Below are positions 56,800 through 64,000 of a stretch of 64,000 nucleotides of DNA, piece by piece; position 1 is the first letter of the stretch; each line of letters starts with the position of its first letter. Source of the stretch: Sphingobium bisphenolivorans (GTDB taxonomy: Bacteria > Pseudomonadota > Alphaproteobacteria > Sphingomonadales > Sphingomonadaceae). The notes under the pieces were generated by a model that saw nothing but the letters and a program-made list of their open reading frames with translations, did no database searches and had not been told where the DNA came from. The stretch is taken from the NCBI RefSeq assembly GCF_000412635.1, contig NZ_ASTG01000001.1:278904-342903 (forward strand). The letters are read 5' to 3'. The position numbers and the translations under genes were made by a program.

Positions 56800-58363
56800 G
56801 CACGGCGACATCGCCTCGCGCTGGTCCGGCCGTATCAGCCTGACGCCGCGCATATTGGCGGTTAACGTCTTCGCGCTCGCGCTGCTGGCCGGCGGCTTCT
56901 TCTATCTGGACAGCTATCGCACCCGCATTGTCGATACGCGGCTGGAACAGTCGGCGCGCGAGTTGAAGCTGCTCGCCATCGCGCTCGAGAACGCGCCGCA
57001 AGACCGGCAGGATGCGCTCATCGCCGCCTATGCCCGGCAGACGCAGGACCGGGTCCGCCGGTACGCGCCGGACGGTCACCTTGTCGCGGACAGCTTCACC
57101 ATGAACGCGCCGCGCTACCGCCTTCGCCTGCCAGAAGAGGAAGATTGGCAGCGCCACGCCGCGCGCTTTCTCGACAAGGTGGTGGATCGCGTGGTCGATG
57201 CCGACCGGCCGCCTGATTTTGAGGAGCCGCGCCTTGATCGCGCGGATGCCTGGCCGGAACTGGTCCTCGCCCGCAAGACGGGAACGATGCAATCCATGAA
57301 CCGCTACGCGCCCGACCGCACGTTCGTGGTTTCGGCGGCGGTTCCCATGACGGACGGCACCAGCCTGCTTGCCACCGAAAACGCCCGCGACATTACGCGC
57401 ACCGTGCGGGCCGAGCGATTCAGGCTCGGACTCGTGCTGGGTGCGGCGGTGCTCGCTTCGGTGCTGCTCTCGCTGTTCCTCGCGCGCACCATCGTGCAGC
57501 CGCTCCAGCGGCTCGCGCGCGCGGCGGTGCGGGTGCGGCTGGGGCGCGCACGGGAGGTGACGGTGCCGCGCCTGCCCGATCGCCGCGACGAGATCGGCAT
57601 GCTGGCGCGTGCCCTTTCGGATATGAGCCACGCGCTCCGCCAGCGGATCGACGCGACCGATGCTTTCGCGGCGGATGTGAGCCACGAACTCAAGAACCCC
57701 ATCGCCTCGCTGCGCTCTGCCCTCGACGCGCTGGACCGCGTGGAAAAGCCCGAGCTTCGCGAGCAATTGCTGGACATCGCCCGCGACGATGTGCGGCGGC
57801 TCGACCGGCTTGTCACCGACATAGCCGAAGCGTCCCGCATCGATGCGCAACTCTCGCGCACGAGGTTCGAGCCGATCGACCTCGGCCTGCTGATCGAGAA
57901 GATGATCGTCGCCCATGAAGCGCGCGGCGTTCCCAGAGGAGTGCGGCTGGCCTTCGCCCGCCCGCGCAAGGACGTGGCCGTCGTGTTGGGAGAGGAGCAG
58001 CGGCTGATCCGGGTGCTCGACAATCTGATCGATAACGCCATCTCCTTCTCTCCCGATGGCGGGCTGGTCCAGATCGTCGCCACCGTTGCCGATGATGAAG
58101 TGCTGGTGAGCGTCGAGGACCATGGCCCCGGCGTTCCCGAAAGCGAGCGGGAACATGTCTTTCGCCGCTTCCACAGCGTCCGGCCGGAAAATGAGGCGTT
58201 CGGCAAGCATTCCGGTCTTGGCCTCGCGATCGCCCGCTCGATCGTGGAGGGGCATCAGGGCAAGATCAGCATCGCCGGGCGCGGCGATGCGCAGAGCGGC
58301 GCCTGCTTCATCGTGCGGCTGCCGATGGCGGTGGAACGCGACCCCGGCATCGTTTCGGAATAG
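56768..58363 (+). CDS. chvG: ChvG-type sensor histidine kinase
   Basis: 531 residues with two transmembrane helices (about 26-48, [20 protein letters not shown], and about 215-238, [20 protein letters not shown]) bounding a periplasmic sensor of about 170 residues, then HAMP, the H-box [20 protein letters not shown], and the ATPase domain (N box [20 protein letters not shown]-like F box, [20 protein letters not shown]). The ATG overlaps chvI by 32 bp. In ChvG systems an ExoR-type periplasmic protein modulates sensing; no exoR is visible here. Confidence 0.93.
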   Translation: MALATVFRRSEHGDIASRWSGRISLTPRILAVNVFALALLAGGFFYLDSYRTRIVDTRLEQSARELKLLAIALENAPQDRQDALIAAYARQTQDRVRRYAPDGHLVADSFTMNAPRYRLRLPEEEDWQRHAARFLDKVVDRVVDADRPPDFEEPRLDRADAWPELVLARKTGTMQSMNRYAPDRTFVVSAAVPMTDGTSLLATENARDITRTVRAERFRLGLVLGAAVLASVLLSLFLARTIVQPLQRLARAAVRVRLGRAREVTVPRLPDRRDEIGMLARALSDMSHALRQRIDATDAFAADVSHELKNPIASLRSALDALDRVEKPELREQLLDIARDDVRRLDRLVTDIAEASRIDAQLSRTRFEPIDLGLLIEKMIVAHEARGVPRGVRLAFARPRKDVAVVLGEEQRLIRVLDNLIDNAISFSPDGGLVQIVATVADDEVLVSVEDHGPGVPESEREHVFRRFHSVRPENEAFGKHSGLGLAIARSIVEGHQGKISIAGRGDAQSGACFIVRLPMAVERDPGIVSE

Positions 58364-58442
58364 GCTGCCCCCAATCGGGACAGTCCCTCTGTAATTCGTT
58401 TCCCACCGGCGCGAACAAGCGATAGACTAGCCTGAATTTACC

Positions 58443-58877
58443 ATGTCGTCGGAACCCTCCCCTTCCCCCCTTCACGCGACCAGCGTCGCAATAGCGGACC
58501 GCGCTGTGCTGCTGTGCGGGCCGAGCGGTGTGGGGAAGTCCGACCTGGCGCTCCGCCTGATCGATCGCGGCGCGACGCTCATCAGCGACGATTATACGCG
58601 GCTGGTGGAGGTGGAAGGCCGGCTGTTCGCCCGCGCGCCCGACAGGATCGCCGGCATGATGGAAGTGCGGGGCATCGGCCTGATCGAAGTGCCGCATGCC
58701 GACAATATCGCCGTGTCTCTGGCGGTGGAATTGTGCGGATCGGTCGAACGTATGCCGGCAGAGGCGATGACCCAGTCGATCGCGGGCGTCCAGATCCCCT
58801 GCCTGAAACTGGCGGCGTTCGAAGCCTCCGCCCCGATCAAGGTCGAACTCGCGCTGAAGGCGTTGGGGCTGTCGTGA
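58443..58877 (+). CDS. hprK: HPr kinase/phosphorylase, short form
   Basis: 144 residues, only the catalytic core, as usual in alphaproteobacteria. Walker A GPSGVGKSDLALRL lies at 26-33, followed by DDYTRLVEVEGRLFARAPDR, the HPrK family motif IAGMMEVRGIGLIEV, and a C-terminal APIKVELALKAL. It phosphorylates HPr on Ser48 (the equivalent is present in the HPr here), linking energy state to the phosphorelay. It is 79 bp after chvG and its stop overlaps rapZ (GTGA). Confidence 0.93.
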   Translation: MSSEPSPSPLHATSVAIADRAVLLCGPSGVGKSDLALRLIDRGATLISDDYTRLVEVEGRLFARAPDRIAGMMEVRGIGLIEVPHADNIAVSLAVELCGSVERMPAEAMTQSIAGVQIPCLKLAAFEASAPIKVELALKALGLS

Positions 58878-59812
58878 ACGCATCCGCGCCGAAAACCATA
58901 TTGCTCGTGTCCGGCCTGTCAGGCGCCGGGAAGACGACGGCGCTCAAGACGCTGGAAGATATGGGTTGGGAGGTGGTCGACAACCTGCCCCTCCTCCTTC
59001 TCGACCGCCTGCTCGACACGCCCCTGCCTGCGGGTCACGACGAAGTGGACGACCGTCCCATCGCTATCGGTATCGATGCCCGTACCCGTGGCTTCGACGC
59101 CGCCGCCATCGTGCAGCGGATCAAGGCGCTGCGGTCCCGCGACGGCCATGATGTCGAGACGCTGTTCCTCGACTGCTCCGGCGCGGAGCTGGAACGCCGC
59201 TTCGCCGAGACGCGGCGCCGCCACCCGCTCGCCGCCGACCGCCCCGCCGCCCACGGCATCGCGCGCGAACGCGAACTGACGGAACCGTTGCGCCGCTGGG
59301 CCCAGCAGGTGATCGATACCTCCAGCCTCAGCAGCAACGCCTTGCAGCAGGAGATTCGCAACCGCTTCTCGCGCGACGGCCTGTCCGATCCGGTATTGAC
59401 CATCGTCTCCTTCGGCTACTCTCGCGGCGTGCCGCTCAATGCCGATCTGGTGTTCGACATGCGTTTCCTGCGCAATCCGCATTGGGATGAGGCGCTGCGC
59501 CCGAAGACCGGCCTCGATCCCGACGTCGCGGCCTATATCGCCGAAGACCCCGCCTATGAGGAGGCGCTGAGGCGGATCGAGGAATTGCTGTCCCTGCTCC
59601 TCCCGCGCTATGCCGGCAGCGGCAAAAGCTACATTACCGTGGCTTTCGGATGCACCGGCGGCCGGCACCGATCGGTGCACGCCGCCGAACGTGTCGCCAA
59701 ATACTTGCAAGACGCGGGCTTTTCGCCCACGGTTTCGCATCGCAATATGGAATCAGCGCCCCAGGATGCACTGGAGAAGCGCAGACCGGGAGGCCCGAAA
59801 GCAACATCATGA
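58874..59812 (+). CDS. rapZ: RNase adapter RapZ
   Basis: 312 residues. An N-terminal P-loop (LVSGLSGAGKTTALKTLEDM) is followed by GWEVVDNLPLLLLDRL, FLDCSGAELERRFAETRRRH, SFGYSRGVPLNADLVFDMRF, and the C-terminal ISYITV-like VAFGCTGGRHRSVHAAERV that binds UDP-GlcNAc/RNA in the family. RapZ adapts RNase E to GlmZ in E. coli; other bacteria use it for envelope-sugar sensing. It starts at GTG 58874, overlapping hprK by 4 bp. Confidence 0.94.
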   Translation: MNASAPKTILLVSGLSGAGKTTALKTLEDMGWEVVDNLPLLLLDRLLDTPLPAGHDEVDDRPIAIGIDARTRGFDAAAIVQRIKALRSRDGHDVETLFLDCSGAELERRFAETRRRHPLAADRPAAHGIARERELTEPLRRWAQQVIDTSSLSSNALQQEIRNRFSRDGLSDPVLTIVSFGYSRGVPLNADLVFDMRFLRNPHWDEALRPKTGLDPDVAAYIAEDPAYEEALRRIEELLSLLLPRYAGSGKSYITVAFGCTGGRHRSVHAAERVAKYLQDAGFSPTVSHRNMESAPQDALEKRRPGGPKATS

Positions 59813-59835
59813 AAACAGGTGGGCCCCGTAAGTAG

Positions 59836-60240
59836 ATGATTGGACTCGTACTCGTCACCCATGGGTCGCTGGCGACGGAATTCGTCGTGGCGATGGAACA
59901 TGTGGTCGGCCCGCAGCAGCAGATCGAAACCATCTGCATCGGTCCCGAGGACGATATGGAGGTGCGGCGCGCCGACATCGCCTCTGCCGTCGCGCGGGTG
60001 AATGACGGGTCGGGCGTCATCCTGCTGACGGACCTGTTCGGCGGCACACCGTCGAACCTCGCCATCTCGCTGCTGAAGGCCGGAGAGATCGAGGTGATCG
60101 CGGGCATCAACCTGCCCATGCTCATCCGTCTGGAAAGCGCGCGCAAGGTCATGGAAGTGCGGCAGGCCGTCGCCGCCGCCCGGGAAGCGGGGCAGAAATA
60201 TATCAGCGTGGCATCGGAATTGTTGGGCAGCACGACATGA
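59836..60240 (+). CDS. PTS EIIA, mannose-type (single domain)
   Basis: 134 residues of the EIIA-Man fold: IGLVLVTHGSLATEFVVAME with phospho-acceptor His9, GVILLTDLFGGTPSNLAISL, and EVIAGINLPMLIRLESA. No EIIB or EIIC sequence is fused or nearby, so it is a regulatory endpoint rather than a sugar importer. It overlaps HPr by 4 bp (ATGA) and follows rapZ by 23 bp. Confidence 0.94.
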   Translation: MIGLVLVTHGSLATEFVVAMEHVVGPQQQIETICIGPEDDMEVRRADIASAVARVNDGSGVILLTDLFGGTPSNLAISLLKAGEIEVIAGINLPMLIRLESARKVMEVRQAVAAAREAGQKYISVASELLGSTT

Positions 60241-60509
60241 GCGAAATCAGCCAGGAAGTCAGGATCAGCAACCGACGCGGCCTGCACGCCCGCGCCAGCG
60301 CGAAGTTCGTGACGCTGGCGAGCGGCCTGCCCGCGCAGATCACGGTGCGCAAGGATGGCAGTGAAGTGACTGGCACCTCAATCATGGGCTTGATGATGCT
60401 GGGCGCGGCGATGGGGGATTCCATCACGATCAGCGCGACCGGTCCTGAAGCGGCGGACTCGCTCGGCAAGCTGGTGTCGCTGGTGGAAGACAAGTTCGGC
60501 GAGGACTGA
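60237..60509 (+). CDS. ptsH: PTS phosphocarrier protein HPr (NPr type)
   Basis: 90 residues. The active His is His17 in NRRGLHARASAKFV, and the regulatory Ser is Ser48 in GTSIMGLMMLGAAMGD, the site for HprK. It accepts phosphate from EI-Ntr and gives it to the EIIA protein. It is the last gene of chvI-chvG-hprK-rapZ-EIIA-ptsH. Confidence 0.95.
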   Translation: MSEISQEVRISNRRGLHARASAKFVTLASGLPAQITVRKDGSEVTGTSIMGLMMLGAAMGDSITISATGPEAADSLGKLVSLVEDKFGED

Positions 60510-60533
60510 TCCCTTCACCCGAGGCGCACGAGC

Positions 60534-60575
60534 TTGATATCACAGGTTAGCCGCCAATATATTGTTGATATCACA
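60534..60575 (+). promoter_or_regulatory. promoter of the diguanylate cyclase with two TGATATCA sites
   Basis: -35 TTGATA (60534-60539), 18-bp spacer, -10 TATATT (60558-60563). The 11-mer TTGATATCACA occurs at 60534-60544 and again at 60565-60575, 31 bp apart, each containing the palindrome TGATATCA. One copy covers the -35, the other the transcript start, fitting a repressor-controlled promoter. Confidence 0.6.
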
Positions 60576-60600
60576 CGGCTGCACTCGGATACATCTACTC

Positions 60601-61596
60601 ATGGCCGATGAGAAACTGACGGACGAAGCTGGCCGGCTGGCGGCGCTGAAACGCTATGAGGTGCTCGATACGCCCTCCGAAGCGTCGTTCGACCGGATCA
60701 CCGATCTGGTCCGCAGCATATTGGGCGTCCCCATCTCCGTTGTGTCCCTGATCGACCAGGACCGCCAGTGGTTCAAGGCGAAGTCGGGGCTGGCCGTCAG
60801 CGAGACACCCCGTGAAATCGCCTTTTGTAACCACACCATCCGCCACCGTGCGCCCATGCTGGTACCGGATGCGCAGGAGGACGAGCGCTTCTCCGACAGC
60901 CCGCTGGTGACCGGCGACCCCAATATCCGCAGCTATGCCGGCATTCCGCTGGAGACGCCGGACGGCTATAATATCGGTTCCCTCTGCGCGATCGACACCG
61001 TCCCGCGCCACTTTGACCCCCACCAGGTCGCGATCCTGAGCAACCTCGCCGCGTTGGTCGTCGAGCAACTGGAGCTGCGCCGCATCGCCGAGCGCGATCA
61101 TCTGACGGGAGCGCTCACGCGCCGCGCATTCCTGACGGAGATGAACCGCACCATTGCCCTGTTCGAACGCCACCAGCGGCCCGCCAGCGTGCTGCTGTTC
61201 GACATCGACCATTTCAAGAACATCAACGACACGCACGGTCACCCGATCGGCGATCAGGTCATCCGGGGCATCGCCGAGCTGTGCGCAGGCCTGCAGCGGC
61301 CCAGTGACTCGCTGGGGCGGCTTGGCGGCGAGGAATTTGCCATTCTGCTGCCGGAAACCACGCAGGATGACGCCGCAAAGGCGGCCCAACGCTTCTGCGA
61401 GGCCATAGAGGCGGCGCGGCTTACCGCGATCCCCTCGCTGCAGGTCACCGCCAGCTTCGGCGTATCCGAAATTGCCGAGGGCTATGCCAGCAGCGAAATC
61501 TGGCTCGCCGCCGCAGACGAGGCTTTGTACGATGCCAAGCGCAGCGGCCGCAACCGGATCGCGGTGGCGCGCCCCGATGCATTCCGCGCCGCCTGA
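60601..61596 (+). CDS. GAF-GGDEF diguanylate cyclase
   Basis: 331 residues: an N-terminal GAF domain (about 15-165; SILGVPISVVSLIDQDRQWF, SPLVTGDPNIRSYAGIPLET) and a C-terminal GGDEF domain with an intact catalytic motif GRLGGEEFAI. An RPSD pattern five residues before GGEEF forms the product-inhibition I-site. It should make c-di-GMP in the cytosol, tuned by a ligand or redox signal at GAF. ATG 60601 is preferred over the upstream 60562 frame. It is separately promoted from the PTS genes. Confidence 0.93.
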   Translation: MADEKLTDEAGRLAALKRYEVLDTPSEASFDRITDLVRSILGVPISVVSLIDQDRQWFKAKSGLAVSETPREIAFCNHTIRHRAPMLVPDAQEDERFSDSPLVTGDPNIRSYAGIPLETPDGYNIGSLCAIDTVPRHFDPHQVAILSNLAALVVEQLELRRIAERDHLTGALTRRAFLTEMNRTIALFERHQRPASVLLFDIDHFKNINDTHGHPIGDQVIRGIAELCAGLQRPSDSLGRLGGEEFAILLPETTQDDAAKAAQRFCEAIEAARLTAIPSLQVTASFGVSEIAEGYASSEIWLAAADEALYDAKRSGRNRIAVARPDAFRAA

Positions 61597-61679
61597 GCAG
61601 CGCGAGGCCCCTACCCTTTTCCGCCGTCGCCCTATAGAGAGGCCGCTTCGAGCCGGGTTCAGGGAGGCAGGGCAGCATA

Positions 61680-62477
61680 GTGGCACGCGAAATCACCGGA
61701 TTTTCCAACCCGCTGGTGAAGCGCGTCCGCTCCTTGCGCGAAAAGAAGTTCCGCAAGGCGGAAGGGCTGTTCCTGGCCGAAGGGCTGCGCATCCTCACCG
61801 AAGCGCGCGAGGAAGGCGTGCTGCCGGAGATGCTGTTCCACGCCGGCTCCACCCACCCGCTCGCAGGCGAATTGATCGCCGCCATGGAGGCTGCGGGCGG
61901 CGATGTTATCGAAACCACGCCTGACATTCTTTCCAAGATCAGCGGCAAGGATAATGCGCAGGCGGTGGTCGGCGTTTACCGCGATCGGCTGACGCCGCTG
62001 GCGAAGCTCGACCGAGCCAGGGCCGATATCTGGATCGTTGCCCAATCGCTGCGCGATCCCGGCAACCTTGGCACCATCCTTCGCACGGGCGACGCAGTCG
62101 GAGCGGGCGGCATCATCCTGATCGATGATTGCGTCGACCCCTTCTCCGTCGAATCCGTGCGCGCCAGCATGGGCGCGCTCTTCACCCAATCCATCACCCA
62201 GGCGCGCTGGGGCGAGTTCATGCACTGGCTGCGTCAGGGGCCGGGCGAACTGATCGGCACCAGCCTTAAGGCCACCCAGGATTATCAGCAGCCCCGCTAT
62301 CAAAGCCCCAGCTTCCTGCTGGTCGGCAATGAGGCGCAGGGGCTGCCCGAAGCCTATGAGGCGGAGTGCGACCTGCTGGTGAAGATGCCGATGCTGGGGA
62401 AGGCGGACAGCCTGAACGCTGCCGTTGCTTGCGCCGTGATGGCATATGAGTTGCTGAACCAGAAACGAAAGACGTGA
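61680..62477 (+). CDS. TrmH-family RNA 2'-O-methyltransferase
   Basis: 265 residues of the SpoU/TrmH class with the trefoil knot: N-terminal substrate domain REITGFSNPLVKRVRSLREK, then DIWIVAQSLRDPGNLGTILR, GGIILIDDCVDPFSVESVRA, SMGALFTQ, and SFLLVGNEAQGLPEAYEAEC near the end. It methylates rRNA or tRNA; which base is not clear. The start is GTG 61680. It lies 4 bp before the MFS gene. Confidence 0.93.
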   Translation: MAREITGFSNPLVKRVRSLREKKFRKAEGLFLAEGLRILTEAREEGVLPEMLFHAGSTHPLAGELIAAMEAAGGDVIETTPDILSKISGKDNAQAVVGVYRDRLTPLAKLDRARADIWIVAQSLRDPGNLGTILRTGDAVGAGGIILIDDCVDPFSVESVRASMGALFTQSITQARWGEFMHWLRQGPGELIGTSLKATQDYQQPRYQSPSFLLVGNEAQGLPEAYEAECDLLVKMPMLGKADSLNAAVACAVMAYELLNQKRKT

Positions 62478-62481
62478 GACG

Positions 62482-63780
62482 ATGGCGCGAGGGGGCGTGC
62501 AGGCGATGGAGATGAGCGGGACGGGCGCGATGCTGCGCCACAAACGCGTGCTGGCGGCAAGCCTGATCGGCACCGCGGTCGAATTTTACGACTTCTACAT
62601 CTATGCAACGGCCGCGAGCCTGATCTTCCCCTCGCTCTTCTTCCCCGCCTCCTCCCCCTCGGCGCAGTTGATGGCCTCCTATGGCAGCCTTGCGCTCGCC
62701 TTCTTCGCCCGGCCGCTCGGCGCGGCGGTGTTCGGTCATTATGGCGACCGGATCGGGCGCAAGGCGACACTGGTCACCTCGCTGATGCTGATGGGTGGAT
62801 CGACGCTGGCCATTGGCTTCCTGCCGACCTATCTGATGATCGGTTGGTGGGCACCGCTGATCCTGTGCATCTTGCGCTTCGGTCAGGGCTTCGGCCTCGG
62901 CGGCGAGTGGGGCGGCGCGGCGCTGCTGGCAGTAGAGAACGCCCCTCCCGGATGGCGCGCGCGCTTCGGCATGTTCCCGCAACTTGGCGCACCGGTCGGC
63001 TTCCTCGCCGCCAACGGGCTGTTCCTGTTGCTCGGCATGTTCCTGACCGATGCCGACTTCTTCGCCTGGGGCTGGCGCCTGCCCTTCCTCGGCAGCGCGG
63101 TGCTGGTCATCCTGGGCCTGTGGATCAGATTGAAGCTCACGGAGACGCCGGAATTCGCCGCTGCGAAGGCCGAGGCGCCACCGCCTGCCGTGCCGCTCGC
63201 GACCTTGTTCCAAAGTCATCTCGGCGCCGCGATCGCCGGCACCTTCGCCTGCGCGGCCTGCTTCGCCGTCTACTATATCGCGACCGCCTTTGCACTCGGC
63301 TACGGCACGACGACGCTCAAGATCGACCGCGAAACCTTCCTCGCGATCCAACTCGGCGCGATCCTGTTCATGGCGCTCAGCATCCTCGTCGCCGGCTGGT
63401 GGTCGGACAAGACCAGCCCGACGCGGGTGCTGGCGATCGGCTGCGTCGGCACGGTGGTCATGGGGGTGATTTTCGGCCCGGCAATCGGCACGGGCCAGTT
63501 GCTGCCGATCTTCCTGATCCTCAGCCTGGCGCTGTTCCTGATGGGCTTCGTCTACGGCCCGCTCGGCGCCTATCTGCCGCATCTGTTCCCGGTGCAGCTG
63601 CGCTATACCGGTGCCTCCTTCTCCTTCAACCTCGGAGGCATCCTCGGCGGCGCGCTGGCGCCGATCGTCGCGACATGGCTGATCCAGGCGCGGGGCGTGG
63701 AACTGGTGGGCCTCTACATGTCGGCGGCGGCGGCGATCAGCCTCGGCGGGCTGTGGTTTACGAGCAGAGCGCCGCGCTGA
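62482..63780 (+). CDS. MFS transporter, metabolite:H+ symporter type
   Basis: 432 residues, about 12 helices. Signature segments are GTAVEFYDFYIYATAASLIF in helix 1 (a hallmark of the MHS/ProP/ShiA group), GHYGDRIGRKATLVTSLMLM in loop 2-3, RFGQGFGLGGEWGGAALLAV in helix 5, and FLMGFVYGPLGAYLPHLFPV late. MHS proteins import organic acids, osmolytes or shikimate. ATG 62482 and an internal ATG 62506 are both possible. It is 4 bp after the TrmH-type gene, probably co-transcribed. Confidence 0.92.
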   Translation: MARGGVQAMEMSGTGAMLRHKRVLAASLIGTAVEFYDFYIYATAASLIFPSLFFPASSPSAQLMASYGSLALAFFARPLGAAVFGHYGDRIGRKATLVTSLMLMGGSTLAIGFLPTYLMIGWWAPLILCILRFGQGFGLGGEWGGAALLAVENAPPGWRARFGMFPQLGAPVGFLAANGLFLLLGMFLTDADFFAWGWRLPFLGSAVLVILGLWIRLKLTETPEFAAAKAEAPPPAVPLATLFQSHLGAAIAGTFACAACFAVYYIATAFALGYGTTTLKIDRETFLAIQLGAILFMALSILVAGWWSDKTSPTRVLAIGCVGTVVMGVIFGPAIGTGQLLPIFLILSLALFLMGFVYGPLGAYLPHLFPVQLRYTGASFSFNLGGILGGALAPIVATWLIQARGVELVGLYMSAAAAISLGGLWFTSRAPR

Positions 63781-63822
63781 CCTGCTCGACAGCTTCGTGT
63801 GGTTTCCCGCCATTCCGACGGT

Positions 63823-63926
63823 CGTCACCCCGGCCTTGAGCCGGGGACCCGCTGTTCTCTGAACACAGCTGCGGCGATGAAGAAGCGGGACCCCGGATCA
63901 AGCCCATCCTGAGCTTGTCGAAGGGG
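63823..63926. repeat. family B palindrome plus adjacent GAGCTTGTCGAAG repeat
   Basis: Left arm 63823-63858 (CGTCACCCCGGCCTTGAGCC...) has a complementary arm at 63881-63903, then TCCTGAGCTTGTCGAAGGGG at 63907-63926, a short sequence commonly seen dispersed in bacterial genomes. It matches 28602-28690. The last 74 bases of the window hold nothing I can identify. Confidence 0.7.
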
Positions 63927-64000
63927 CCGCGGCGGCAACTGATTGATGGCTGATCCTGGTTCCCAGTAGCCCTGAAACAGAAACAGGCGGCGATCCGAAG

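Noticed and set aside
56747..58255. A 502-codon minus-strand frame over chvG
   Set aside because: Antisense to a complete histidine kinase; composition is typical of a shadow frame.

Overview
The window is a gene-dense (about one gene per kb), GC-rich chromosomal segment of an alphaproteobacterium, most likely a sphingomonad (Sphingobium/Sphingomonas type). This is inferred from the alphaproteobacterial gene orders (pcm-like/tolC/popZ, pepA-holC, lptD-surA-pdxA-rsmA, cpoB-tilS-ftsH, and pckA divergent from chvI-chvG-hprK-rapZ-EIIA-HPr), a short-form HPr kinase, a TonB-dependent receptor, a CtrA-type box in front of popZ, and two families of extragenic palindromes of a type I associate with sphingomonad genomes. 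No phage, transposase, CRISPR array or rRNA operon is visible. The only RNA gene found is a tRNA-Cys.

Layout. 1-6 kb: the 3' end of a TonB-dependent receptor, panB, a YfgM-like/bamB/der/tusA-like run and an Hpt protein. 6-15 kb: a flavin monooxygenase, an acyltransferase-3 membrane protein, a HerA-type ATPase, valS and an S9 peptidase. 15-18 kb: popZ, a TolC-family protein and a divergent PCMT-family protein. 18-22 kb: tRNA-Cys, a TauE-type transporter, a GST, ndk, holC and pepA. 22-28 kb: lptD-surA-pdxA-rsmA, with two overlapping gene junctions. 28-32.1 kb: an orphan gene of lower GC, a TPR protein, an RsmB-type methyltransferase and guaB. 32.2-40 kb: ftsH, a small membrane protein, tilS, cpoB, a RodZ-like protein and ptsP. 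40-45 kb is the most accessory-looking part: a Tat-exported aminotransferase and a five-gene VOC/DUF1428/SRPBCC operon divergent from an HxlR-SCP2 regulator. 45-55 kb: a lipoprotein, a nitronate monooxygenase-like enzyme, lysC, ubiG, a secreted Ala-rich protein, a CitE-like lyase, a stomatin/NfeD pair, fpr, a DUF937-like protein and pckA. 56-64 kb: chvI-chvG-hprK-rapZ-EIIA-HPr, a GAF-GGDEF diguanylate cyclase, a TrmH-type methyltransferase and an MFS transporter.

Functional links. EI-Ntr (ptsP), HPr, an EIIA(Man)-type protein, HPr kinase and RapZ lie in one window with no sugar permease. Together with ChvG/ChvI and divergent pckA they look like a regulatory phosphorelay tied to carbon and envelope state. 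BamB, SurA, LptD, CpoB and a TolC-family protein make this an envelope-assembly neighbourhood.

The least-described items are: (i) the HxlR-SCP2/VOC locus with a nested 34-bp dyad over its promoter, (ii) the Tat-signal aminotransferase opposite ptsP with a paired CGGGCGCCCG palindrome between them, (iii) a promoter with two TGATATCA sites in front of the diguanylate cyclase, and (iv) a CtrA box at popZ. Most of the window is ordinary housekeeping sequence. I see no clear wholly new defence or mobile system.
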